In this document: positions 32,248-40,527 of the stretch, piece after piece
How the letters are laid out: every line of letters begins with the position of its first letter
Numbering within the stretch: position 1 is the stretch's first letter
Assembly (NCBI RefSeq): GCF_003434305.1
Contig: NZ_QKKX01000044.1
Location: 124,001-188,000 of the forward strand
Direction: 5' to 3'
Length of the DNA stretch: 64,000 bases
From: Micromonospora sp. MW-13
Lineage (GTDB): Bacteria > Actinomycetota > Actinomycetes > Mycobacteriales > Micromonosporaceae
Made by a program: the position numbers and the translations under genes
The notes under the pieces: generated by a model
What the model was told of the DNA's origin: nothing
Seen by the model: only the letters and a program-made list of their open reading frames with translations
Database searches by the model: none

Positions 32248-33192
32248 ATGTTCGATCACTTCGTCTGGTCTGTGGTGGTGACCCCGCTGTTGGTGCTCGC
32301 GGCGGCCCGGCTGCTGAGCGAGCGGCTCCGGCCGGGCCCGGCCGCCGTGGTCCTGGCCTGGTCGATGGCGGTCGCCGCCGGTGCCGGCCTGGTGAACGTG
32401 GCCGCCTTCGCGGTCAAGGCGGCGGCCGAGACACCCGCCGTGGCCCGTCGCCTCGACTTCTCGGACCAGGTCGTGCGGCAGGACACCGCGCATGTGCCGT
32501 GGGTGTCCTGGCTGTCCCTGCTGATGCTGGCCGTCGCGGGTGTCGCCCTCGTACGGCTGGCCCGCCGGCACCGACGGACGCAGGCGGCCCTGCGCCGGTA
32601 CGCCGAGCTACCGGCGCTGGCGGGCGGGCAGTTGGTGGTCCTTGACGACGCCCGGGTCGACGCGTTCGCGGTGCCGGGTCCCCCGGATCGGATCGTGGTG
32701 ACGACCGGCATGCGGGCCGTGCTCGACGACGCGCACTTCGCCGCCCTGCTGGCGCACGAGCGGGCACACCTGGCCGGGCGGCATCACCGGTTGATCCGGC
32801 TGACGCAGTTCGCCGCGGCGGCGCACCCGGTGTTCTGGTGGGAGATGCGGCGGATCGAATACCTCGTCGAGCGGGACGCCGACGAGCGGGCCGCCGTCGA
32901 TGTCGGTAGCCGTCGGGTCGTCGCCCGGGCGATCGGCGCGGCGGCGCTGGCCGCCTCGGGGCGTCCGGGCCGGGCCGACGTCCTGCGCCTCACTCCGGCC
33001 GAGTCGGACGTCGCCCGGGCCGGGGCGGTGCCCCGTCGGGTGGCATCGCTGCTGCGGGACCGGTCCGGCAGCAGGTCCCGCCTGATGGCGGCCGTCCCCG
33101 CCCTGCTCGCCGCGGGTTCCGTGGTGTGGACCGGGGAGTGCGTCTACGACCTGCACGAACTCATGCGGAGTGCGCGTATCCGGATCGGGTGA
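32248..33192 (+). CDS. M56-family membrane metallopeptidase (BlaR/MecR-like)
   Basis: A 314-aa protein with an ideal ribosome binding site (GGAGGAGGG, 3 nt from the ATG). Three N-terminal helices (5-25, 33-60, 90-110) precede a cytosolic zinc protease domain with the HExxH motif LLAHERAHLAGRHH and the downstream Glu/Asp region YLVERDADERAAVD. There is a final helix near 285-300 and no penicillin-binding sensor domain. Divergent BlaI/M56 pairs without a beta-lactam sensor are common in actinobacteria and respond to unknown envelope signals. Confidence 0.87.
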   Translation: MFDHFVWSVVVTPLLVLAAARLLSERLRPGPAAVVLAWSMAVAAGAGLVNVAAFAVKAAAETPAVARRLDFSDQVVRQDTAHVPWVSWLSLLMLAVAGVALVRLARRHRRTQAALRRYAELPALAGGQLVVLDDARVDAFAVPGPPDRIVVTTGMRAVLDDAHFAALLAHERAHLAGRHHRLIRLTQFAAAAHPVFWWEMRRIEYLVERDADERAAVDVGSRRVVARAIGAAALAASGRPGRADVLRLTPAESDVARAGAVPRRVASLLRDRSGSRSRLMAAVPALLAAGSVVWTGECVYDLHELMRSARIRIG

Positions 33193-33235
33193 GCGGGCAC
33201 CGCTGGCGTGGGGAGCACCCCGGGCGGTAGCTAAG

Positions 33236-33254
33236 TGAGGTTAGGCTCTGCTAA
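33236..33254 (+). promoter_or_regulatory. Iron box (IdeR/DmdR-type operator)
   Basis: TGAGGTTAGGCTCTGCTAA matches the 19-bp IdeR/DmdR consensus TTAGGTTAGGCTAACCTAA at 15 of 19 positions. It lies about 60 nt before the start of a ferric-iron ABC transporter gene. Iron-replete IdeR/DmdR would repress the operon here. Confidence 0.75.
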
Positions 33255-33315
33255 CTTCTACAGCCAGTAGAAGAGCCAGGGCCCGGCTCTGCCCAGCTAC
33301 CCAAGGAGCACCGCC

Positions 33316-34374
33316 GTGCGCGCCCCCGTCCGAACTCCCCTCCTCTCGCTGGCCTGCGCCGGTCTTCTCCTGCTCGGGGCCACCGCCTGCGGCGGCGAGT
33401 CGGCGCCGACCGACGACGCCGCCCCGGCTTCCGACAAGAAGATCACCCTTTACAGCGGTCGCAGCGAGTCGCTGGTCAAGCCCCTGCTGGAGAAGTTCAC
33501 CCAGCAGTCCGGCATCACCGTCGAGGTCCGTTACGCCGGAACCGCGGCGATGGCCACCCAACTGCTTGAGGAGGGCGAGAAGTCACCGGCCGACGCGTTC
33601 CTCGCCCAGGACGCCGGCGCGCTCGGCGCCGTGGCCAAGAAGGGCCTGTTCGCACCGCTTCCCGCAGACGTCGTCGCCAAGGTGCCGCAGACCTACCGCG
33701 CCAGCAGCGGGCAGTGGGTGGGCGTGACCGCACGATCCCGGGTCCTGGTCTACAACCCGGACCTCGTGCCGGCCGCCCAGCTACCGGCATCGGTCTTCGA
33801 CCTGACCGGCCCGGCCTGGAAGGGCAAGGTCGGCGTCGCACCGACCAACGCCTCCTTCCAGGCGTTCGTCACCGCTGTCACCGTGCAGCACGGCGAGGCC
33901 AGGGCCAAGGAGTTCCTCGCCGGGCTGAAGGCCAACGCCCCGCAGGTACGCGAGGGCAACGCCCCGATCGTAGAGGAGGTCGACGCCGGCAAGCTGGCGG
34001 TCGGGCTGGTCAACCACTACTACCTCGGTGAGATCGCCCACGAGCGCGGCACCACCCCGGAGAAGATGAAGGCCAAGCTGCACTTCTTCCCCAACGGCGA
34101 CACCGGCGCACTGGTCAACGTCGCCGGGATCGGAGTGCTCAAGAAGGCGGCCCAGGATCCCGACGTGCGGACCTTCGTCGACTACCTGCTCGGCCCCGAG
34201 GCGCAGACGTACTTCGCCGAGAAGACCTACGAGTACCCGGTCGTCGGCGGGGTTCCCGCTCCGGCGTACGCCCCGGCGCTGGACACGTTGAAGGTCCCCG
34301 CGGTCGACCTGAACGAGCTCGACCGGCTTGAGGCGACCATCAACCTGATCAAGGAATCGGGGCTCGTCCCCTGA
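33316..34374 (+). CDS. Ferric-iron ABC transporter substrate-binding lipoprotein
   Basis: A 352-aa lipoprotein from a GTG with AAGGAG upstream. The signal peptide ends LGATAC-GG (lipobox Cys at about residue 25). The mature protein is an FbpA/FutA-type class II binding protein: KITLYSGRSESLVKPLLEKF, GTAAMATQLLEEGEKSPADA, then VGVTARSRVLVYN and ALVNVAGIGVLKKA. A pair of tyrosines typical for iron coordination is present (NHYYLGEIAHERG). With the following permease and ATPase it forms a ferric-iron uptake system, under the iron box at 33236-33254. Confidence 0.92.
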   Translation: MRAPVRTPLLSLACAGLLLLGATACGGESAPTDDAAPASDKKITLYSGRSESLVKPLLEKFTQQSGITVEVRYAGTAAMATQLLEEGEKSPADAFLAQDAGALGAVAKKGLFAPLPADVVAKVPQTYRASSGQWVGVTARSRVLVYNPDLVPAAQLPASVFDLTGPAWKGKVGVAPTNASFQAFVTAVTVQHGEARAKEFLAGLKANAPQVREGNAPIVEEVDAGKLAVGLVNHYYLGEIAHERGTTPEKMKAKLHFFPNGDTGALVNVAGIGVLKKAAQDPDVRTFVDYLLGPEAQTYFAEKTYEYPVVGGVPAPAYAPALDTLKVPAVDLNELDRLEATINLIKESGLVP

Positions 34375-34382
34375 ACGCTCCG

Positions 34383-35969
34383 TTGACCGTCGGGAGGCGA
34401 ACCCGTGCCGGCGGGTCCGCCTCCCGACGGGCGTTCCGCCGCCGGCCACCGCGCCCGGTCCTGCTCGCCCTGTCGCTCGTCGCCGTCGCGGTGACCCTGA
34501 TCCCCCTGGCCTACCTGGTGGTGCGCACCGGGGAGGCGGGTTGGACGCGGATCACCGAAGAGCTGCTCACCCGCCGGGTCTCCCGACTGGCGCTGCACAC
34601 CCTGGGTCTGGCCACAGTGGTCACCGTCGGCTGCCTGCTGCTCGGAGTCGGCGCGGCGTTCCTGGTGGTCCGCACCAACCTGCCGATGCGGCGGCTCTTC
34701 GCGGTGCTCGCCGCGCTGCCCCTCGCGGTGCCGACCTACATCGCCGCGTTCACCTGGGTGTCGACCGTCGACGGGTTCGAGGGGTTCTGGCCGGCCGCGC
34801 TGGTACTGACACTCTGCTCGTACCCCTATGTCTTCCTGCCGGTCGCCGCCGCGCTCGCCGGCAGCGACCCGGCGCAGGAGGAGGTGTCCCGGTCACTGGG
34901 CCGGGGCGGCTGGGCGACCTTTACCGCGGTGACCCTGCGCCAGATCCGGCCCGCGCTGACCGGGGGCGGCCTCCTGGTGGCCCTGTACGTCCTCGCCGAC
35001 TTCGGTGCGGTCTCCATCCTGCGCGCCGACACCTTCACCCGGGCCATCTTCATCGCCTTCGACCTCGGCTTCGACCGCACCGGCGCCCTGGTGCTGTCGC
35101 TGGTGCTGGTCGGGCTCACCGTGCTGATCCTCGCCGGGGAGACGGCGACCCGCCGACCGGGGAGACGGTACGCGTCCCTGCGCGGCGCCCGCCGGTCGCC
35201 GACGCGGATCGACCTGGGCCGGTGGGGCTGGCCCGCCGTCGGCGGCCTGACCGCGGTCGCGCTGCTCGCCCTCGGTGTCCCGGCGGCCAGCCTCGCCCGC
35301 CGGCTCGCGGAAGGCGTCTCCCGCCCCGGCGACTGGACCGAGGTGGCCACCGCGGCCGGCAACTCGCTGTCGCTCTCGCTCGCCGGCGCCGCGCTCACCA
35401 TGCTGCTCGCCCTGCCGCTGGGCCTGCTCACCGCCCGGGCCCCCGGGATGATCTCCACCGTCCTGGAACGACTCAGCTACCTCAGCCACGCCCTGCCGGG
35501 GCTGGTGATCGGCCTGTCCCTGGTCTTCTTCGGGATCAACGTCGTGTACCCGCTCTACCAGAGCACCGCGTTGTTGGCGCTCGGCTACGCCGCGCTGTTC
35601 CTCCCGCTCGCCACCGCCGCCGTGACCGGCGCGGCTGCGCAGGCACCGCCGGTCCTGGAGGACGTCGCCCGGTCGCTCGGTCGCGGACCGGTGACCGTGC
35701 TGCGCACGGTCACCCTGCCACTCACCCTGCCGGGCATCGCGGCCGGTGTCGCCCTGGTCTTCCTCGCCTGCATGAAGGAGCTGCCGGCGACACTGCTGCT
35801 GCGACCCACCGGCACCGACACCCTCGCCACCGAGCTGTGGACGAACACCTCGGTGGCCGCCTATGCCGCCGCCGCGCCGTACGCGGCATTGCTGGTCGGG
35901 CTCTCCTCGGTGCCCACCTGGCTGCTGACCGCCCGCACCGGAGTCCTGATCAAGGAGAACCAGTCGTGA
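34383..35969 (+). CDS. Ferric-iron ABC transporter permease (two fused domains)
   Basis: A 528-aa permease carrying two BPD_transp_1 domains in one chain, as in FbpB/SfuB. About 12 helices are present; the first EAA loop is EEVSRSLGRGGWATFTAVTL (about 165-184) and the second is EDVARSLGRGPVTVLRTVTL. The start is uncertain: the only in-frame candidate near the previous stop is the TTG at 34383, which lacks a good ribosome binding site. The gene follows the binding protein by 8 nt and overlaps the ATPase gene by GTGA, giving one operon for iron uptake. Confidence 0.9.
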   Translation: MTVGRRTRAGGSASRRAFRRRPPRPVLLALSLVAVAVTLIPLAYLVVRTGEAGWTRITEELLTRRVSRLALHTLGLATVVTVGCLLLGVGAAFLVVRTNLPMRRLFAVLAALPLAVPTYIAAFTWVSTVDGFEGFWPAALVLTLCSYPYVFLPVAAALAGSDPAQEEVSRSLGRGGWATFTAVTLRQIRPALTGGGLLVALYVLADFGAVSILRADTFTRAIFIAFDLGFDRTGALVLSLVLVGLTVLILAGETATRRPGRRYASLRGARRSPTRIDLGRWGWPAVGGLTAVALLALGVPAASLARRLAEGVSRPGDWTEVATAAGNSLSLSLAGAALTMLLALPLGLLTARAPGMISTVLERLSYLSHALPGLVIGLSLVFFGINVVYPLYQSTALLALGYAALFLPLATAAVTGAAAQAPPVLEDVARSLGRGPVTVLRTVTLPLTLPGIAAGVALVFLACMKELPATLLLRPTGTDTLATELWTNTSVAAYAAAAPYAALLVGLSSVPTWLLTARTGVLIKENQS

Positions 35970-37102
35970 GCTACCTGGAACTGCGGGCAGTGGCCAAGCG
36001 CTACGGCCCGGTGGACGCACTCACCCGGGTCGACCTGACGGTAGCGCCGGGCACCCTCACCGCCGTCCTCGGTCCGTCCGGCTGCGGCAAGACCACCCTC
36101 CTGCGCTGCGTCGCCGGCTTCGAGCACATCGACGCCGGCAGCATCACCGTCGACGGCCGCACCGTGGCCGGCGACAGCACCCACCTCGCGCCCCACCGAC
36201 GCAAGGTGGCGATCGTGCCGCAGGAGAGCGCCCTCTTCCCGCACCTGTCGGTCCGGGACAACGTGGCGTACGGGCTGGACCGCGCGACCCGCCGCACCAG
36301 CCGGGTCCACGAGGTGCTGACCCTGGTCGGACTCGCCGACCACGGCGATCGAATGCCGCACCAACTCTCCGGTGGACAGCAGCAGCGGATCGCCGTCGCC
36401 CGCGCCCTGGCACCCCGGCCGGCACTGATCCTGCTCGACGAGCCGTTCAGCTCGCTGGACGCGGCGCTCCGCGCCGACCTGCGCGACGACATCCGGGCCG
36501 CGCTACGCGCCGACGGGGCCACCGCCGTTCTCGTCACCCACGACCAGGGCGAGGCCCTCTCCGTCGCCGATCAGGTGGCCGTCATGCGCGCGGGCGCCAT
36601 CGTCCAGGCCGCAACCCCCGCCGACATCTACCACCATCCCACCGACCCGTGGACCGCGGCCTTCATCGGGGACGCGATCCTGCTGACCGGCCAGGTCCAC
36701 GACGGGACCCTGCACACCCCACTGGGTGCGGTGCCGATCGCCCCACCACGCCCCGGCTGGTCGGCACCCACCACCACCGAGGTCGACGTCATGCTGCGCC
36801 CGGAGCAGATCCGGGTCGGCCGGGCAGACGAGGGCGTACCGGCCACCGTCGAGACGATCGCCTTCCATGGCCACGACGCCCTGATCACGCTGCGCCTCAC
36901 CGACGCCGGGACGATCACCGCCCGCGTCTTCGGCACCACCGGCCTGCCGGCCGCCGGCGCCCTGGTCGGACTACGGGTCGAGGGCACCGCGCTGACCTGG
37001 GCGACCAGGATGCCGGTCCCCGTACCGACCCCGCCCGAGCACGACCGACGCCGACCAGTCGGGCCGCGACGGGACCGGGCGGAACCCGGGGTAGGGCACT
37101 GA
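35966..37102 (+). CDS. Ferric-iron ABC transporter ATP-binding protein (FbpC-like)
   Basis: A 378-aa ATPase from a GTG overlapping the permease stop, with AAGGAG upstream. The nucleotide-binding domain has Walker A GPSGCGKTT, the signature LSGGQQQRIAVARAL, Walker B LILLDEPFSSLDA and the switch His in VLVTHDQGEAL. A C-terminal TOBE-type regulatory domain (about 240-350) includes VDVMLRPEQIRVGR. It belongs to the CUT1/FbpC group that energises substrate-binding-protein-dependent importers; here, ferric iron. Confidence 0.93.
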   Translation: MSYLELRAVAKRYGPVDALTRVDLTVAPGTLTAVLGPSGCGKTTLLRCVAGFEHIDAGSITVDGRTVAGDSTHLAPHRRKVAIVPQESALFPHLSVRDNVAYGLDRATRRTSRVHEVLTLVGLADHGDRMPHQLSGGQQQRIAVARALAPRPALILLDEPFSSLDAALRADLRDDIRAALRADGATAVLVTHDQGEALSVADQVAVMRAGAIVQAATPADIYHHPTDPWTAAFIGDAILLTGQVHDGTLHTPLGAVPIAPPRPGWSAPTTTEVDVMLRPEQIRVGRADEGVPATVETIAFHGHDALITLRLTDAGTITARVFGTTGLPAAGALVGLRVEGTALTWATRMPVPVPTPPEHDRRRPVGPRRDRAEPGVGH

Positions 37103-37129
37103 CCCGGCCGCCGTCGCCGGCCGCGACGG

Positions 37130-37615
37130 TCAGGGCGAAGTGGACAGACCTGCGACCAGCCCGAAGCCACCGCAGCAGAGCACCCCGAGCACGACCAGTG
37201 TGACGAGCAGGATGCTGTAGTTCGACCACATACCGAACTTCGTCACGTCGGTGCCGTGCCCGTCGTAGACGCGGTTGCGCCAGCCGCCGAACCGGAACGC
37301 CAGGGGATGCAGGACCCCGGGGTGGGCGACGAGCGTGGTGGTCATGACGGGGATGCCCATGAAGTCGGTGTAGCGGACGTCATGCGGACCCGCCGGGACG
37401 GCCACGTGCCAGGTGCCCTCGCCGGGGATCGCCACCACCTGCCTGTCGACCTTGAACCGGCTGGTGGACGGGGCGGGCACGAGGTACGGCCCGCGGTTGA
37501 CCGAGACGACGAGCACGGCGTGGCCCGGGGGCGGCGAGATCGGGTGCGGGTAGGCGATCAGCGGCGTGACGGCGCCGGGCATCGGCGGGTACGACGGATG
37601 AGGAGGATACGACAC
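37130..37615 (-). CDS. Proline-rich small membrane protein
   Basis: A 161-aa protein from a GTG at 37615 with AGGA 8 nt upstream. It has a Pro/Tyr/His-rich N-terminus (SYPPHPSYPPMPGAV), a beta-rich middle resembling PEGA or repeat-type domains (HAVLVVSVNRGPYLVPAPST, GTWHVAVPAGPHDVRYTD) and one C-terminal membrane helix (about 135-157; SILLVTLVVLGVLCCGGFGL). The proline-rich start plus a single C-terminal helix suggests a membrane-anchored cytosolic protein. No family is recognised. It converges with the iron transporter operon. Confidence 0.65.
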   Translation of the reverse strand: MSYPPHPSYPPMPGAVTPLIAYPHPISPPPGHAVLVVSVNRGPYLVPAPSTSRFKVDRQVVAIPGEGTWHVAVPAGPHDVRYTDFMGIPVMTTTLVAHPGVLHPLAFRFGGWRNRVYDGHGTDVTKFGMWSNYSILLVTLVVLGVLCCGGFGLVAGLSTSP

Positions 37616-37664
37616 CGCCACATCCTGACACGGCCCCGCACCCCGGCCGGTGGCGCCTGCGGTC

Positions 37665-37709
37665 GGGGCCGACCGGCACGGCCCTTGCGGAGCCGTGCCG
37701 GTCGGCCCC
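37665..37709 (-). terminator. 18-bp perfect hairpin terminator
   Basis: Stem 37665-37682 pairs perfectly with 37692-37709 (loop of 9 nt). It lies just past the stop of the minus-strand gene ending at 37714 and before the next minus-strand gene start, so it ends that transcript. Confidence 0.75.
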
Positions 37710-37713
37710 GGCG

Positions 37714-37929
37714 TCAGCGCGGCAGCTCGCGCCAGGCAGGATGGTTGCCACGCCAGGCGCCGGCGAGAATGGTCGCCGACGCCCGACTGGGGCATTCCTG
37801 TACCCGGGAACGCCCGGACTCGCCGCCGATCTGTGCTTGGACGTCCCAACGCCGACCGTCGGTGCGGATGTACACGTCTCGACGCCCGCGCCGGGTCGTG
37901 TCTCCGTTCCACCAGTGCTCCTCGACCAT
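37714..37929 (-). CDS. Small conserved-looking protein (71 aa)
   Basis: A 71-aa protein from the ATG at 37929 with GGCGGGTG immediately upstream. The sequence EEHWWNGDTTRRGRRDVYIR then TDGRRWDVQAQIGGE.. and SRASATILAGAWRG gives two short beta-hairpins and a C-terminal amphipathic helix. Short actinobacterial proteins with this RRDVY.. and RW.V.AQ.GG pattern are familiar as conserved hypotheticals. Function is unknown. It lies between a strong terminator and a truncated dehydrogenase reading the other way. Confidence 0.6.
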   Translation of the reverse strand: MVEEHWWNGDTTRRGRRDVYIRTDGRRWDVQAQIGGESGRSRVQECPSRASATILAGAWRGNHPAWRELPR

Positions 37930-38066
37930 CACCCGCCGACCGTATAGCAATTGCCCGGCAAGGGGCACGGGCACCCTGGCCGCAACGGCGCCGGAGGGCG
38001 CCCTGCGGAGGGCGATGAGGCGCGTGAGCTGGCGCTGGGGCGGACGCCCGCTGCCGCCCCAGCCGC

Positions 38067-38864
38067 CGGATCGACGCCGACGTCCTGTCCCACGCCGACG
38101 CCCTCAGGGTGATCAGCCGCAACGGCGCCGGCCGCGACGGCATCGACGGCACGGCTGCCGACGCCGCCGGCATCCAGGTGCTCACCGCCCGGGGCGCCAA
38201 CGCCCAGGGCGTCGCCGAACTCGCCCTCGCGCTCACCCTCATGGGCCTGCGCGGCCTGCCCGAGGCCAGCGCCGCCCTGCGCACCGGCCGCTGGGCGCGC
38301 AGCACCGGGCGGGAGGCCGCCGGGCGTACCCTCGGCGTGGTGGGTTTCGGCGCGATCGGGCGCCGGCTCGCCCACCTGGCGCGCGGCCTCGGCATGCGGG
38401 TCGTGGCGCACGACCCGTTCGTCACCGACGGCGGCGACGTGCCGCTGCTGCCGCTGGAGGACCTGCTGCGCACCAGTGAGGTCGTGTCGCTGCACGTCCC
38501 GCCGTCACCGGGCGGGCCGCTGCTCGGGGCCGCCGAACTCGCCCTGGTCCGCGACGACGTCGTCCTGCTCAACACGGCCCGGTCGAGCCTGGTCGACGAG
38601 GCGGCCCTGCTGGCGCAGTTGGAGTCCGGCCGGATCGCGCTGTACTCGGTCGACGCCTTCGACCGCGAGCCGCCGGAGCCGTCGGCCCTGCTCGCCCATC
38701 CCCGCGTGGTGCCGACGCCGCACCTGGGCGCCGCGACGGCCGAGAGCGTCCGCCGGGCGTCGGACGCGGCGGTGGACAACCTGCTCGACGCCCTCGGGGG
38801 CGGGGCGGGGGCCACTGAGCCACCCGGACGCTCGTCACCCGGCGGCGTCGGGCGGTCCTGGTGA
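38067..38864 (+). pseudogene. 5'-truncated D-isomer-specific 2-hydroxyacid dehydrogenase
   Basis: Homology begins at RIDADVLSHADALRVISRNG, which in intact phosphoglycerate-dehydrogenase-like enzymes is around residue 70, so the first catalytic-domain strand and helix are missing. The open frame itself only starts at the GTG at 38109. The remainder is complete: the NAD-binding GxGxxG VVGFGAIGRRLAHLARGLGM, the catalytic-side VSLHVP, NTARSSLVDEAALLAQLESG and VPTPHLGAATAES with the catalytic His. No in-frame upstream start supplies the missing 70 residues. It is probably non-functional or a shortened NAD-binding protein. It converges on the PLP/FAD operon. Confidence 0.7.
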
Positions 38865-38893
38865 CCGTCGATTCTACTTCTCGGCGATGACGC

Positions 38894-38936
38894 CGGGCGG
38901 GGCACCGGGCCCGGGGGTGCCCCGGTGCCCCGCCCG
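38894..38936 (+). terminator. Bidirectional hairpin between convergent genes
   Basis: A perfect 16-bp stem (38894-38909 with 38921-38936, loop of 11 nt) lies between the stop of the plus-strand dehydrogenase remnant and the stop of the minus-strand PLP enzyme, so it can end transcripts in both directions. Confidence 0.75.
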
Positions 38937-38941
38937 TCGGG

Positions 38942-40504
38942 CTACCGGGGGGCGCTGCCGAACGCGCTGGACAGGTACGCCCGGGAGTCCGCGATCGCGC
39001 CCTCGATGATGCGGGCCGCCTCCCGGGCCTCCTCGGGCCCGTGCCCGGCCTGCACCTGGAGCCGGAACCGGGACGACCCGGTCGGCGTGACCGGGAACTC
39101 CACCATGAACGCGAGAACCCCCCGGTCGAAGAGCAGCCGGTTCGCGGTGCGGGCGAGCTTCTCGTTGCCGATCAGCAGCGGGACGATCGGCGACGGCTCT
39201 CCCATGCAGGTCAGGCCCCGGCCGGTCAGCTCGTCGCGCAGCGCGTGGATCGCGGTGAACAGCCGGGCGCGCAGCTCGTCGCCCTCCGGGGAGCGGATGA
39301 TCCGCGCGGCCTCCCGCACCACGGCGGTCTGCACCGGGGAGAGCGCGTTGGAGAAGAAGTGCGAGCCGCCGAACATCTTGATGTACTGCTTGAGGGCCGG
39401 CGAGTTCGACGCCACGAAGCCGCCGTTGGAGCAGAACGTCTTCGAGAACGCGCCCATGACGATGTCGACCTCGCCGAGCAGGTTCTGCATCCCCAGCACA
39501 CCCGTACCGCCCGGCCCCATCGAGCCGAGGTCGTGCGCGACGTCGACCAGCAGGGTGGCGTCGTACTCCCGGCAGACCCGCTGGAGGGTCACCAGGTCCG
39601 GCCAGTCCGCGTCCACCGAGAAGAGGCCGTCGGTGACCACCAGGATGCCGTTGCGGGTGTCGTGCGACCGGATGTCGACCAGGTGCTGGCGGACCGCCTC
39701 GACGTTGAGGTGCTCGTAGCGCACCACGTTGCGGGTCGCCGCCCGGGCGCCCTGCTGGAGACAGGAGTGCGCCAGCCGGTCGATCAGCACGTGGTCGGAC
39801 TGGCGGACCAGGCCGACCACCGCGCCGAAGCCCGCCGCCCACCCGGTCGGGAAGAGCGTCACGTGCTCGAGCCGCACCAGGTCGCCGAGGGCCGCCTCCA
39901 GGTCGTCGGAGATCCGGGTGTTGCCGAGCACCATCGGCGAGCCCGCGCTGTGCGGGCCGTAGTCGCGCATCGCGCGGGCCGCTGCCTCCCGGATCGTCGG
40001 GTGGGTGTTGAACGACAGGTAGTCCTGCGAGTTGAAGTTGATGCCCCGGGTCCGCCGGCCCAGGTCGTTGGTGATCTGGGCGACGCTGTCCGGGGCCGCC
40101 TCCAGCACCCGGGAGTACTGCCAGGTCTCCGTACGGCGGCGGGCCTGCACCCAGCCGTAGAAGTCCTCGGTGCGGGCGAGCAGGTTCCGGCCGGCGGGGC
40201 GGTAGAAGTCGTAGGCGTTCTTGTCCAGCGCGTACTCCTCGTCCGGGTCGACGGGGTTGCGCAGGTGGGCCGGCTCCCACATCTCCGTCAGGTCCGCGAC
40301 GACCTGGGCGAGTTCGCCGTCGCTCCCGGACCGGTCGAGGGTCGCGAAGTCGTCCCACGGGATGTGGGCGGCCCAGTTGCGGGTCATCTCGGAGACCTCG
40401 GCCGCGGTACGCGTCATGGTCTCGACGTCCCCGCGCTGGGCGGCGTGCAGGATCACCTCGATCAGCTCGCCGTCGTCACGCTGGTGCAGGTCGGTGGTGG
40501 TCAC
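38942..40504 (-). CDS. Alpha-oxoamine synthase-like PLP enzyme
   Basis: A 520-aa enzyme of the fold-type I alpha-oxoamine synthase family (ALAS/KBL/BioF/CqsA), which condenses an acyl-CoA with an amino acid to give an aminoketone. I chose the GTG at 40504, which has AGGGAG 8 nt upstream; an ATG at 40528 overlapping the previous stop lacks a binding site. A 120-residue N-terminal extension precedes the catalytic core. The PLP Lys is K355 in GAFSKTFCSNGGF, the cofactor His is in DRLAHSCLQQG (H246), and the Asp/His pair is in LLVDVAHDLG. Its substrate pair is unknown. It forms an operon with the upstream FAD oxidoreductase and is probably part of a small biosynthetic unit. Confidence 0.82.
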   Translation of the reverse strand: MTTTDLHQRDDGELIEVILHAAQRGDVETMTRTAAEVSEMTRNWAAHIPWDDFATLDRSGSDGELAQVVADLTEMWEPAHLRNPVDPDEEYALDKNAYDFYRPAGRNLLARTEDFYGWVQARRRTETWQYSRVLEAAPDSVAQITNDLGRRTRGINFNSQDYLSFNTHPTIREAAARAMRDYGPHSAGSPMVLGNTRISDDLEAALGDLVRLEHVTLFPTGWAAGFGAVVGLVRQSDHVLIDRLAHSCLQQGARAATRNVVRYEHLNVEAVRQHLVDIRSHDTRNGILVVTDGLFSVDADWPDLVTLQRVCREYDATLLVDVAHDLGSMGPGGTGVLGMQNLLGEVDIVMGAFSKTFCSNGGFVASNSPALKQYIKMFGGSHFFSNALSPVQTAVVREAARIIRSPEGDELRARLFTAIHALRDELTGRGLTCMGEPSPIVPLLIGNEKLARTANRLLFDRGVLAFMVEFPVTPTGSSRFRLQVQAGHGPEEAREAARIIEGAIADSRAYLSSAFGSAPR

Positions 40505-40527
40505 GGTGTCGGCTCCCTGGTGCGGCA

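Noticed and set aside
34405..34407. GTG with a good GGGAGG site as the permease start
   Set aside because: It is out of frame with the permease coding sequence, so it cannot be its start.
34541..36000. Alternative plus-strand frame across the iron permease
   Set aside because: The permease frame has two EAA loops and 12 helices; the alternative is low-complexity and only becomes real after 35966 as the ATPase.
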